The notes under the pieces are model-generated. The model had not been told where the DNA came from, searched no databases, and saw nothing but the letters and a program-made list of their open reading frames with translations. 64,000 nucleotides of DNA from assembly GCA_910579175.1 (NCBI GenBank), contig CAJTTB010000001.1:83554-147553 (forward strand). The letters run 5' to 3'. Shown here piece by piece: positions 54,805 through 63,867 of the stretch. This DNA comes from an uncultured Oscillospiraceae bacterium. Its GTDB lineage: Bacteria; Bacillota; Clostridia; Oscillospirales; Ruminococcaceae. Position 1 is the first letter of the stretch; each line of letters opens with the position of its first letter. A program made the position numbers and the translations under genes.

Positions 54805-55027
54805 CTACCCCTGATAGAAAATCAATTTATATCATTGGATAAGCGATTATCTTAATAATCGTCTTTTGGGCAAGTTTTTATATTATGTCTACTTGGTGAT
54901 TGTAAATCACTGTCCAAATTCAGCGAAATCGCCATATTTCAATTTTAGAAAATAATTCTATCATTTTACACGCTATTTATTATAACGAATTTCGTCGTAA
55001 TAAACAATAGAAAAAGTCGAATTTTAA
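54805..55027. other. Gap between maf and mreB
   Basis: Here there are several small dyads: TTATTATAACGAA / TTCGTCGTAATAA (54977-55003, two mismatches) and CGATTAT / ATAATCG near 54846-54863. None has a convincing U-tract for the leftward maf transcript. No ORF was found. Confidence 0.45.
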
Positions 55028-55585
55028 TCAATATTCATAAATTTGTAATATTTTTCTCAAAGTTTGTATTGGCAACCCAACAACATTATGATAATCACCA
55101 TTGATTTTTGTCACAAATGCCCCTGCATAGCCCTGAATCCCATAAGCTCCCGCCTTGTCAAAGGGTTCTTTGGTCGCCAAATAATCATTGATTTCCGTCT
55201 CGCTTAACTGCATAAAAGTAACCTTTGTTGTCTTGTGAAATATAGAGCATTTCTTTGCATTGACAACACATCCCCCCGTGATTACTTTATGTGTTTTCCC
55301 AGAAAGCTCTTTGAGCATCCAATGCGCTTGTGCTTCATCTTTTGGGATTCCAAAAATTTGATGTTTGGGAGATACCACCACTGTATCACATCCGATTACA
55401 GTTGCATTTGGAAAACGCTTTTGTACTTCTTGTGCCTTCTTTTGCGCCAACTTGCGCACTAATTTTTCTGGAATTAGTTCTTGTATTGTATGCTCATCAA
55501 ATCCAGAAGGGATCACCTCGAATTCTGGTGCAATCCATTTAAGAAGTGCTTGTCTTCTGGGTGATTTTGAAGCTAATATTAACAT
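55028..55585 (-). CDS. maf: Maf-like nucleotide pyrophosphatase
   Basis: Maf proteins hydrolyse non-canonical or modified nucleoside triphosphates and have been linked to septum control. At 185 aa, LASKSPRRQALLKWI at the N-terminus, VIGCDTVV in the middle and KAGAYGIQGYA are the family motifs. It lies between dut and mreB on the same strand. AAAGGA is 6 bases before the ATG. Confidence 0.95.
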   Translation of the reverse strand: MLILASKSPRRQALLKWIAPEFEVIPSGFDEHTIQELIPEKLVRKLAQKKAQEVQKRFPNATVIGCDTVVVSPKHQIFGIPKDEAQAHWMLKELSGKTHKVITGGCVVNAKKCSIFHKTTKVTFMQLSETEINDYLATKEPFDKAGAYGIQGYAGAFVTKINGDYHNVVGLPIQTLRKILQIYEY

Positions 55586-55706
55586 GGTTTGTCCTTTCCA
55601 TTATCCAGAAGAATATCTTCAAATATTCTTCCCTATTTTTTTATAAAATATCATATTACCCAATCAACAGATTAAACTTGTCAAATTCATATCCATTTAT
55701 TTTGAT

Positions 55707-56165
55707 TTATTGTTTCCCTTGACTGGATAGTCCTGTAGAGCCGAATCCACCTGTTCCGCGCTCTGTTGGATTTAGTTGCTCGACTTCACATAACTGTGGC
55801 AATGCCACTGGAGCAATGATCATCTGTGCAATTCGGTCACCATGCCGAATCAGAAAGGGTTTTGTTTGTAGATTGGTTAAGCAAATTAAAATTTCTCCTC
55901 GATAGTCGCTGTCAATAACGCCCACACAATTGGCAGGAATAATGCCAAATTTGCTCGCAAGTCCACTTCTGGCATAGATAAACGCCGCATAATGTGGATC
56001 ATCTATCTCTAAGGCAATCTTTGTATTGACCTGCACAACCTCTCCTGGCATCAAGGTAATTTCCTGTTTTGTATAAGCATATAAATCAAATCCTGCACTT
56101 CCTTCCGTGGCTCGGGTAGGCAGTATGGCATTGGGGTGTAATCGCTTTATATACAGTTGTTTCAT
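55707..56165 (-). CDS. dut: Deoxyuridine triphosphatase
   Basis: This trimeric dUTPase makes dUMP and keeps uracil out of DNA. At 152 aa all five motifs are present: GSAGFDLYA, RSGLASK, GVIDSDYRGEI, RIAQMII and RGTGGFGSTG at the C-terminus. Its ATG overlaps the stop of the upstream U32 gene (ATGA), so translation is coupled. Confidence 0.97.
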   Translation of the reverse strand: MKQLYIKRLHPNAILPTRATEGSAGFDLYAYTKQEITLMPGEVVQVNTKIALEIDDPHYAAFIYARSGLASKFGIIPANCVGVIDSDYRGEILICLTNLQTKPFLIRHGDRIAQMIIAPVALPQLCEVEQLNPTERGTGGFGSTGLSSQGKQ

Positions 56166-58240
56166 CTATTTTTCTCTTTTCTCTGTGTTTGATTCAGTCC
56201 TCTAAAATATAACCCTCTTGTAAACTCGCCTTGTGGTTTCTCTTGATCTTGATATCTTTTTACCATCCTTTTACATTCCGACTTTGTCTCTGTGGTAAAG
56301 TAAAATACGCCAAAATCAAATCCTTTTATTTGGTCTTGCTTATCCGAAAGTTGCAATGGATGACAATTTAACAATTCGCTATAACGCTGTTGGTTGCAAA
56401 TCATTTGAAATGTTTTTCCCCTTCGATCGGTCAGAGATTGTTTGTTTTGGCATTGGGTACAACGGGCATATTTTTTTACAGGACAATTGCGCATTACCAT
56501 GAGAGGTAGATAACCATAAATGATTACTCCCGTTTTGGTCTTTTGCGGATGAATCTGACAGAGTTGACCCATCGTCGCTTCGATGGATAATACCATATCG
56601 GAAATACCCAAATCAAGATACTGTTGTGCGCTCCAGGAATTGGTAATATTTAAAAAATGTGTTCCAAAGCAGGTAAATCCAAGCATCTGAGCCATCTTAA
56701 TATGTGCTGGATTGCTTGCTGCCAAATTGCTAAACCCAAGATTTTGACAAGTTTTTAACAAAGATATCATAGATGATTCTGTGCCAAACATAACACGATC
56801 AAGTTCTAGTATAATTTTTTCACAATAAGGCAATAATTGGTCTGTATCCTGTAACACTTGCCTGATGGGAAGATAAATAAACTCCCAAGTATCCATCATT
56901 TGAAACGGTATCTGTTCCACCGACCCAAAGCGCGCCCGATAGGTGGTATCTGATACCACTTTGGGTTGAGAAGTTGACCATTGTATCGCTTGATATGGAA
57001 CTGGATACACTGCCGTACGCACCTGCTTTAATGCCTCTGCTGCTTTTCTTCTCAATTCGTTTAATTTGGATTTTGGAAGTATCAGCCCTTCTTGAATCTG
57101 TGCTTCAAATTTCTGTAAATAAAATGGAGTTCCTCCCCATTTTTCAAGTGCTTCTTTTGCAGTCTGAAGATCAGTGGGGCGTGTTTTTGCAATTTCTGGT
57201 ATTTCTCCTGTTACCTTTACCCGATTGTCCTGTTCATCGGTCAGTTGTAACATGGCAGGTTGTCCTTCTTTCAAGGTGAAATGGATATCTACTGGAAAGA
57301 ATGGTTTTTCCTTATGATAGGTTTCCCTTAATCTTGAAAATACTTGGTCTGTTGCTGCAAGTACATTTTCCTTTTGTCGAATGCCAAACATATTTTCATC
57401 AATGTTTCCAGTCAAATATCCATCTGTAAATCCATCTCTGGAAAAAACCGCTTGCAAAAGGGTAGTATCTGGCATTATCCCCTTAGATAAATCCACATAA
57501 ACTTTGGTAGCTGCTGCAACATATTCTGGTCTTTTCATACGACCTTCAATCTTCAGAGAAGCAACACCAATTTGCTCCAACCGATGATATTGGTTGACTG
57601 CGCATAAATCCTTTAAGGACAAATCATAACTGTTGGCTTTTCCCTTTCCAAATGGCAAACGGCAGGTTCCTGCACAATTGCCCTGATTGCCACTTCTTCC
57701 TCCAATCATGGCACTAAAATAGCATTGACCCGAAACGCTCATACACAATGCACCATGTGCAAATACTTCCAATTCCATATGCGTGTTTTTTGCTATCTGT
57801 TCAATCTCTGAAATGGTCAACTCGCGGGAGAGCACCACTCGCTTGATTCCCAATTGTTCGAGTAATTTTACCCCTTGCAGCGTATGTACTGTCATCTGTG
57901 TAGAGGCATGTAAGCGCATGTTAGGACAGATGGTCCTTGCCAATTTTACAACTCCAAAATCCTGAACAATCAATGCGTCAACGCCCAATTCGCAAGCAGT
58001 TATCATAACTCGCTGCAATGCTTCTCTCTCCTCATCAAATACCAGTGTGTTCAATGTCTGATACACCTTCACATGATGCAGATGACAAAATGCAATTGCC
58101 TGTTGCAACATATCATAATCAAAATTTTCTGCATGTTGTCTAGCATTAAATGCCTGTTGTCCTAAATAAACTGCATTTGCTCCATTCAAAACCGCTGCTT
58201 GAACAGACTCAAAACTTCCTGCTGGTGACAGAATTTCCAT
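56162..58240 (-). CDS. U32-family peptidase with DUF3656
   Basis: This 692-aa peptidase U32 (collagenase-like/tRNA-hydroxylation-related) protein starts MEILSPAGSFESVQAAVLNGANAVYLG. The HGALCMSVSGQCYFSAMIGGRSGNQGNCAGTCR region holds the family signature and a Cys cluster (also CPVKKYARCTQCQNK near the C-terminus, probably iron-sulphur). DUF3656 lies in the middle. Related proteins hydroxylate tRNA uridine-34 (TrhP), so RNA modification is a likely role. ATG at 58240 has AGAGAG 8 bases upstream. Confidence 0.93.
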   Translation of the reverse strand: MEILSPAGSFESVQAAVLNGANAVYLGQQAFNARQHAENFDYDMLQQAIAFCHLHHVKVYQTLNTLVFDEEREALQRVMITACELGVDALIVQDFGVVKLARTICPNMRLHASTQMTVHTLQGVKLLEQLGIKRVVLSRELTISEIEQIAKNTHMELEVFAHGALCMSVSGQCYFSAMIGGRSGNQGNCAGTCRLPFGKGKANSYDLSLKDLCAVNQYHRLEQIGVASLKIEGRMKRPEYVAAATKVYVDLSKGIMPDTTLLQAVFSRDGFTDGYLTGNIDENMFGIRQKENVLAATDQVFSRLRETYHKEKPFFPVDIHFTLKEGQPAMLQLTDEQDNRVKVTGEIPEIAKTRPTDLQTAKEALEKWGGTPFYLQKFEAQIQEGLILPKSKLNELRRKAAEALKQVRTAVYPVPYQAIQWSTSQPKVVSDTTYRARFGSVEQIPFQMMDTWEFIYLPIRQVLQDTDQLLPYCEKIILELDRVMFGTESSMISLLKTCQNLGFSNLAASNPAHIKMAQMLGFTCFGTHFLNITNSWSAQQYLDLGISDMVLSIEATMGQLCQIHPQKTKTGVIIYGYLPLMVMRNCPVKKYARCTQCQNKQSLTDRRGKTFQMICNQQRYSELLNCHPLQLSDKQDQIKGFDFGVFYFTTETKSECKRMVKRYQDQEKPQGEFTRGLYFRGLNQTQRKEKNR

Positions 58241-58309
58241 GTTTTTAACTCTCTTTCCCTCCATTAAAGATAATTGCAAAAAGGCGGCTTTTTGTACAGC
58301 CGCCCCACA

Positions 58310-58681
58310 CTATTTATCATCAATTTTCTCTCTTAAAGAATAAATTTCAACCTCATTCCAAAGTTCCTTGTTTTCGCCCTCCAATACTTCAATTCGCTTT
58401 GACAGTTCTGTGACTTTATGATTTAACTTTGAATTTTCTTCTATATATGCTTTGATTTGAAAAAGCAAATTCTCCTTGTCTTCAGAGAGTTTTACTTTTT
58501 GATCTAAGACATCCATCAAAAGTAACACACAAGCACTTGGTAGTGAAAGCATATCATTCATACGCATAACTTCTTTGATACCTCGGTCAATCTGTCTGGC
58601 GAGATCAGTGACGTATTTTGGTTCTTCATCGGACTGAAAGACATAATCTTTTCCTGCAATCATCACCTTTACTTTGCTCAT
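58310..58681 (-). CDS. zapA: Cell division protein ZapA
   Basis: This 123-aa FtsZ-ring stabiliser has an N-terminal globular part (VKVMIAGKDYVFQSDEEPKYVTDLA) and a coiled-coil tail (NKLN to IEVLEGENKELWNEV). AGGAGG lies 9 bases before the ATG. It is the first gene before the U32 peptidase on the same strand, and the IS element sits just upstream. Confidence 0.93.
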   Translation of the reverse strand: MSKVKVMIAGKDYVFQSDEEPKYVTDLARQIDRGIKEVMRMNDMLSLPSACVLLLMDVLDQKVKLSEDKENLLFQIKAYIEENSKLNHKVTELSKRIEVLEGENKELWNEVEIYSLREKIDDK

Positions 58682-58784
58682 ATTCGACAGTTCCTCCTCG
58701 TTTGACTGATTTTACTTGATATCATTATGTATTGCTTCTCGTACCAAAGTCAATGTGATAATTGAAACACAATTTCTATTATCA

Positions 58785-58940
58785 TGTCAACTACCAATCG
58801 CCTTTCGGCAATCGGTTTATAACTGCCCAGTCATAATAACGGCTTATGCCTCTGACCTTTCATCCCAATAGGTATTACTACCTAAAATGGCGTTACATCA
58901 CAGGATGGTTGACAGCACCCTTTATGACAAAGTTTACTTT
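58785..58940 (-). ncRNA. Candidate omega (reRNA) guide RNA of TnpB
   Basis: TnpB guide RNAs start in the tnpB 3' end and end at the element right end. The noncoding tail here on the minus strand includes GTGCTGTCAACCATCC, GGTAGTAATACCTATTGGG, and the terminal GAAA-loop hairpin. The guide would be the first bases beyond the right end, starting near 58790 and running toward 58770. The exact scaffold end is not known. Confidence 0.5.
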
Positions 58941-60073
58941 GCCACAACTGTATCAGGTACTTGACTATCAGAAAGATAGTTGATTCCCATGCGGTACAGA
59001 TTCATAGCTCCTATACGGTCATCATTTGATTGATAACCACAGTTTTTGCAGCTAAACAAATGTATCTTTTTCTTGCGATTCGACTTTTCGATGTGTCCAC
59101 ACACAGGACAACACTGACTCGTATAACGAGGGTCAACCTTAATTACAGTAGACTGATTTTGTTTTGCCTTGTAAATTAATTTTTGCTCAAGGTCATAAAA
59201 CGACCATGATACAGATATATAGCGATTTTTTATTCTAACTCGCTCTATCGCATTGCGCACACCAGACAAATCTTCCAAGACAAATAAAGTATGCTTTGGG
59301 TTGGTCTCAACGAGTGCCTTTGATACCTGATGATTGATATCCTGCATCCAACGGTTTTCTCGCTGAGCAATCGCTTTTAATCTTCGCCTTGCAGATGAGG
59401 TCTGACACATCTGAAGTTCTTTTCGGAGTTTAAAATAATGAGCATGTTTCTGTTTGATGGCTTTGCCACTGACAAAATTTGATTTATGTTTACTATCATA
59501 GGTGGCAACAAGAAAATTAATACCTCTGTCAACCCCTACAACATTACAAACATCAGAAAGATGACTCTCCTCAACATCATATGTAACAGGTATGTACAAA
59601 AAATATTTGCCATGTTTATTGACGAGCTTTGCAGTTCCAAACTGATAGATTGCATGGTCAAAATACTTAGACATACCTTTTGTGAAATAGGGCAGTTTCG
59701 CACGACTACTTAATGTATTTACAGAGAAACAGTTTTGTGTAAGAGAGTAATCCCGATTCCATACCAGATCATACTGCGGCTTTTTAAAAACTGGTTTTAT
59801 CCACTCTGTTTGATTCTCTAAAATGATTCGATATCTTGCAATAACAGTTTTAAAAACGGACTGTGCCATCTGTGATTTAAGACCAAATTCTTTTCTAAGA
59901 ATACCATATAAAGCCTTATTAAGAGAAAACTGTTTTAAGTCATGCGTACGAAATACATAATCTGAAACATAATTGCAGGCAGAACTATATACAGACATGG
60001 TTTTGTCAAGTAATGCTTTATCTTCTGATGTAACTGATATCTGTATTTTTGCTGTAACGGTCATCTGTTCCAT
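58934..60073 (-). CDS. tnpB: TnpB RNA-guided nuclease
   Basis: This 379-aa TnpB (OrfB) has the RuvC residues D182 (VVGVDRGIN), E267 (FVLEDLSG) and D352 (NDDRIGAMNL) and a zinc ribbon C322, C325, C342, C345. TnpB is the Cas12 ancestor: it cuts DNA next to a short TAM using omega RNA and helps the element persist. All key residues are intact, so it is probably active. AAGGAG lies 7 bases before the ATG. No TnpA is present, so transposition would need one in trans. Confidence 0.93.
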   Translation of the reverse strand: MEQMTVTAKIQISVTSEDKALLDKTMSVYSSACNYVSDYVFRTHDLKQFSLNKALYGILRKEFGLKSQMAQSVFKTVIARYRIILENQTEWIKPVFKKPQYDLVWNRDYSLTQNCFSVNTLSSRAKLPYFTKGMSKYFDHAIYQFGTAKLVNKHGKYFLYIPVTYDVEESHLSDVCNVVGVDRGINFLVATYDSKHKSNFVSGKAIKQKHAHYFKLRKELQMCQTSSARRRLKAIAQRENRWMQDINHQVSKALVETNPKHTLFVLEDLSGVRNAIERVRIKNRYISVSWSFYDLEQKLIYKAKQNQSTVIKVDPRYTSQCCPVCGHIEKSNRKKKIHLFSCKNCGYQSNDDRIGAMNLYRMGINYLSDSQVPDTVVAK

Positions 60074-60256
60074 AGATGTACTCCTTTTATCTATATTTCA
60101 CTAAAGACATTATATAATAATAATTAGTGATAGTCAATACATGGAATAGGTTCTTGTAGATCATAGATAGCACTGTCACAACAGATGTCAATACAAAATG
60201 ATTATTTTGTCTGTTTATTAGAAAAGTATCAATGTCAATCATTTCAAATTGAGAAG

Positions 60257-60280
60257 ACTCACCGCTCAAGAGCAGTGAGT
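60257..60280. repeat. Left-end hairpin of the IS605-family element
   Basis: ACTCAC (60257-60262) pairs with GTGAGT (60275-60280) and GCT with AGC inside, with one mismatch. Subterminal hairpins like this are where TnpA binds single-stranded ends. The TAM should lie just beyond, near 60290-60330, but cannot be identified from one copy. Confidence 0.6.
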
Positions 60281-60392
60281 TTTTGCCTACAAGAAACGAA
60301 AGGGATTTATTTATGAACTATTTTTTGGTTCAAGTGAAAATGAATCACCAAAAAAATTCTTTATCAATTATGCTTAGAAAGGATTTTATCTT

Positions 60393-61157
60393 ATGGAACA
60401 AATCTCCTATACCAAACAACGCATTGCCCTCTTAGATGAAGTTCGGGGTTTTTCTATCCTATGCATGGTTTTTTATCACTTCACTTTTGACTTATTGCTA
60501 TTATTTCCCATTTCTTTTCCATTTTTCTATAGTCCTTGGATGAATGGTATCCGTGATATATTTGCAGGTATCTTTATTTTTATTTCCGGTTGTGCCTGTC
60601 GTTTTTCCCATAACAACTGCAAGAGAGGGCTTTTCTGTCTTTTATTTGGGATGATTATGACCTTTGTAACCATCATTGTGATACCCGAACAGCAAATTAT
60701 ATTTGGTATTTTGCATATGTTGGGCAGTTGTATGATTTTATTCTCTCTGGTCCACCCGCTACTTGACCAAATCAAACCATCGCTCGCCCTTTGTTTGTGC
60801 ATTGTTTTGTTTCTATATACTTTTCAAGTGGCGCAAAAGAAATTTGGTATACCTTATTTATTCCATTTCACGCTTCCATCTTGGCTTTATCAAACCAACT
60901 GGCTTTCTCCCTTGGGATTTTACAATGAAAATTTTGTTTCTTCTGATTACTTTCCATTATTCCCTTGGATGTTCCTATTTTTCGCGGGCACCATTATAGG
61001 CAAATGGATCTTGCAAGGACAATGCCCCAATATCATTTATCAAAGTCATTGTCCTGTGCTTGGTGCAGTTGGTCGCCATACCATTTACATTTATCTATTG
61101 CACCAACCCATTCTATTTACAGGATTATTTCTGATGAAACAATGGGTTTATGCTTAA
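60393..61157 (+). CDS. DUF1624/HGSNAT-like membrane protein
   Basis: This 254-aa protein has about seven hydrophobic helices. It begins RIALLDEVRGFSILCMVFYHF, typical of heparan-alpha-glucosaminide N-acetyltransferase-like proteins (DUF1624). HLLHQP-type residues near the end (YIYLLHQPILF) match acyltransferase relatives. The substrate is unknown. AAAGGA precedes the ATG. Its 3' end overlaps ogt by 41 bases on the opposite strand. Confidence 0.85.
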   Translation: MEQISYTKQRIALLDEVRGFSILCMVFYHFTFDLLLLFPISFPFFYSPWMNGIRDIFAGIFIFISGCACRFSHNNCKRGLFCLLFGMIMTFVTIIVIPEQQIIFGILHMLGSCMILFSLVHPLLDQIKPSLALCLCIVLFLYTFQVAQKKFGIPYLFHFTLPSWLYQTNWLSPLGFYNENFVSSDYFPLFPWMFLFFAGTIIGKWILQGQCPNIIYQSHCPVLGAVGRHTIYIYLLHQPILFTGLFLMKQWVYA

Positions 61158-61611
61158 TTTCCCAGTCCAATAATTGTTGCTTTATGGATAGCCCATAAGC
61201 ATATCCTGTCAACATGTTATTTGCACCAATCACACGATGACAGGGAATCACAATCGGAATGGGATTATTGTGGTTGGCAAGCCCCACTGCGCGAAATGCC
61301 TTTGGATGTCCAATTTGTTTGGCAATTTGTCCATAAGTGCGTGTTTCTCCATAGGGAATTTCACAAAGTGCACGCCAGACCTTTTTTTGAAAATCAGTCC
61401 CTTCTGGTGCCAAAGGCAATTGGAATGTTGTGTGGGGTGTTGTAAAGTATTCCTCCAACTGTCCAATTGCCAGTTGTATCAATGGGGTCGTTTGAACACC
61501 ATAAATATTTGACAGTGTTGATGTATACAACGATATCTGTACAATTGCCTCACCTTGTTGCACAATTTTCAGTGTTCCTACAGGCGTTTGGCAAAATCCA
61601 AATCTTTCCAT
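61117..61611 (-). CDS. ogt: Methylated-DNA-protein-cysteine methyltransferase
   Basis: This suicide enzyme removes alkyl groups from O6-guanine in DNA. At 164 aa it has the active-site block IPIVIPCHRVIGANN with its acceptor Cys, and the helix-turn-helix RTYGQIAKQIGHPKAFRAVG. It lies 24 bp after the GGDEF/EAL gene on the same strand and converges with the acetyltransferase-like gene. Confidence 0.95.
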   Translation of the reverse strand: MERFGFCQTPVGTLKIVQQGEAIVQISLYTSTLSNIYGVQTTPLIQLAIGQLEEYFTTPHTTFQLPLAPEGTDFQKKVWRALCEIPYGETRTYGQIAKQIGHPKAFRAVGLANHNNPIPIVIPCHRVIGANNMLTGYAYGLSIKQQLLDWEIKHKPIVSSEIIL

Positions 61612-61635
61612 TCTACTTCCTCAAATCCAGTCTCT

Positions 61636-63867
61636 TTATTCTGTAAAAACCATCTTTTCAAATTCTTCTTCGGGCATGAGTTTAGAATATAATGTTCCCT
61701 GTATGATATTACAACCAATCTTATTTAGAAAATCCGCCTGTTGTTGTGTTTGAATTCCTTCAGCAACAATTTGGATATCCAATAATTTTATGGTATTGAT
61801 AATATTTTGAAGCACAATGGTATCTTTTTGATCCATACCACCTTTAGAGAAAAATGCTTGGTTTAGTTTAATCATATCAACAGAAGCCTGGCGCAACATA
61901 TTCAAAGAGGAATATCCCAAATCAAAATTGTCGATTGATAAAGTAAATCCGTAATCTTTTAATGTGTGAATCATTCCAATCACACGCTCTGTATCAACAT
62001 AGATAGCAGTTTCTGCCAATTCCAAAGTCAACAGTGCTGGAGAAATTTTATAATGTTGTACAATCTGCTTGATGCGCTGTACAAAATCTGTTCTATGAAT
62101 ATTTAGCCTAGAGATATTGATAGAAAGTGGAATTGGCATCAATCCACGATCAATCCAAGAACGCAGTTTCTTACAGGCTTCTTCTAGCATAATCATATCA
62201 AGCTCCAAAGCCAATCCCGCGGTTTCCAATACAGAAATAAAATCCTCTGGCACAATAATACCCTTTTGTGGGTGTTTCCACCTTGGAAAAATTTCTCCAC
62301 CAACAAACTCATTGGTACTGGTATCATATTGCAGTTGAAAATACAATGCAAATTCATGATTGCGAATCGCTTGGCAAACATCTGCAACCAACTCATTTTG
62401 TAATTCCAATTTGTTTTTCAGATTTTGATCAAAATAATGAATGTTTACACGTTTATCATTTTTTTGCTTTTTCAATGCCCATACTGCCTGTTCACTGAGT
62501 TTATCAAAATGAATTTCACTACCCAATGGATAAACAATGCAGGAATAAATACAGTTATAATTATAAGTTATCTCTCCATCTGTCACCTGAATTTTTTGCA
62601 GTGTATCAAACAAGTTCTTTAATCTTTCTGAACACTGTCTACGATTACTTTCCTTTATCAATAAAACAAAGTTATCTTCTCTGATTCGTCCTGCAATTTC
62701 TCCCGGTTTGACAAATTCCTGTAATGCTGTTGCAATTTTCTTTAATTGTGTACTTCCTGAAACATATCCAAGTATGCGGTTTAACATTTGAAAATTATCA
62801 ATGTGAAATAAAACATAAGAATAACTTTTTCCCGCTTGAGGCAATTTTTCATAAAAATCCATTACACTCTGATAATTAGGAAGTTGTGTCAAGCGGTCTA
62901 CATAAGCAAAATAATGCATCATTTTATTTTTGCTGCGATAGGATAAAACCGCAAAAGAAGCCAAACCTACGATCAACAATCCAACAAATAAATTCACCAG
63001 TAACATCATTCCAGTAATGGACCGTGTCTGATGAGAAAATAAGTGATCTGGAATTACGGAAAGCAAATACCAATCATTGATACCCAAAGGCTGATAATTG
63101 ATATATGCCGCTATCTTTCCCTTGACATCTATCATTCCACTGTTGCCTTGTGCCATTTCATCTGGCAATTTTTTCAACGCTTTGACATCTTTAAAAAAGT
63201 CTCCCTGTTCAAAACTGACATCAGTTGCAAAATCAAAAGGCAAACTCCCATCTTCTGGAAGTGTTACCGCTTCTCCAGTGCTGTGCAAAACATAGTGGTA
63301 AGCATTTCCTTCAAACAATGGAAAGGACATCAAATCAGAATACTGTGACATATCATCGACACAAGTTACCGTTCCCACCATAACATCATTGCGATAAAGC
63401 GGTACTGAAATTGCGATGATTTCAAGTCCATCATCCACCTCTGAAACCGTCACCTCTGAGACAGTTCTTCCTCCGTTTTTCTTTACCTCATCTACAATAT
63501 CCTTGTGATTTTTTGTACGAATTCCATCACTTGCTTTTAAATTTCCCGCCATATCAGAGATTAAAATGCGAACACTTTGATTTTTCTTGGCATATTGTTG
63601 CGTCATCTTTTGATTTTGTTCACTAAACAAATCCTCGCTATTTGCAATAGCGTCGGCGAGTACTTCCAAGGAAGTAAAATTATTATCTATCTTCTCTAAG
63701 ATCAAATTATTGCACTGATCTGACAATTCACTGAGCAAAGATTTGTTGTTTTTTTCCAACATATTGGAAACAGAGACTGCATATAAACGAGCGACCAACA
63801 AAACTACTCCAAATACTGCCAATGCAATCAAAATGCGAATACCGTTTTTTTTGCTTATAAATTTCAT
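61636..63867 (-). CDS. Membrane sensor with degenerate GGDEF and altered EAL domains
   Basis: This 743-aa protein has two membrane helices (about 10-30 and 275-298) around an extracytoplasmic sensor (Cache-like, GLEIIAISVPLYRNDVMVG). A GGDEF-fold (about 320-480) has REDNF where GGDEF should be, so it is probably not a cyclase. The EAL domain (about 495-740) has EIF for EAL and IDNFDLGYSSL for DDFGTGYSSL, while the Asn, Lys (IKL), AEG and QG residues remain. c-di-GMP binding without turnover, or weak hydrolysis, is likely. ATG at 63867 has GGGG 6 bases upstream. Confidence 0.9.
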   Translation of the reverse strand: MKFISKKNGIRILIALAVFGVVLLVARLYAVSVSNMLEKNNKSLLSELSDQCNNLILEKIDNNFTSLEVLADAIANSEDLFSEQNQKMTQQYAKKNQSVRILISDMAGNLKASDGIRTKNHKDIVDEVKKNGGRTVSEVTVSEVDDGLEIIAISVPLYRNDVMVGTVTCVDDMSQYSDLMSFPLFEGNAYHYVLHSTGEAVTLPEDGSLPFDFATDVSFEQGDFFKDVKALKKLPDEMAQGNSGMIDVKGKIAAYINYQPLGINDWYLLSVIPDHLFSHQTRSITGMMLLVNLFVGLLIVGLASFAVLSYRSKNKMMHYFAYVDRLTQLPNYQSVMDFYEKLPQAGKSYSYVLFHIDNFQMLNRILGYVSGSTQLKKIATALQEFVKPGEIAGRIREDNFVLLIKESNRRQCSERLKNLFDTLQKIQVTDGEITYNYNCIYSCIVYPLGSEIHFDKLSEQAVWALKKQKNDKRVNIHYFDQNLKNKLELQNELVADVCQAIRNHEFALYFQLQYDTSTNEFVGGEIFPRWKHPQKGIIVPEDFISVLETAGLALELDMIMLEEACKKLRSWIDRGLMPIPLSINISRLNIHRTDFVQRIKQIVQHYKISPALLTLELAETAIYVDTERVIGMIHTLKDYGFTLSIDNFDLGYSSLNMLRQASVDMIKLNQAFFSKGGMDQKDTIVLQNIINTIKLLDIQIVAEGIQTQQQADFLNKIGCNIIQGTLYSKLMPEEEFEKMVFTE

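Larger units (their letters stand above)
58785..60290 (-). mobile_element. IS605-family tnpB-only element (IS1341-like)
   Basis: The element holds tnpB without a tnpA gene. A right-end hairpin CCAATCGCC-TTTC-GGCAATCGG (58794-58815) and a left-end hairpin ACTCAC..GTGAGT (60257-60280) mark the ends on the minus-strand orientation. Exact boundaries cannot be set by eye. IS605 elements leave no target duplication. It lies in a gap between zapA and a membrane-protein gene and breaks neither. Confidence 0.75.
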
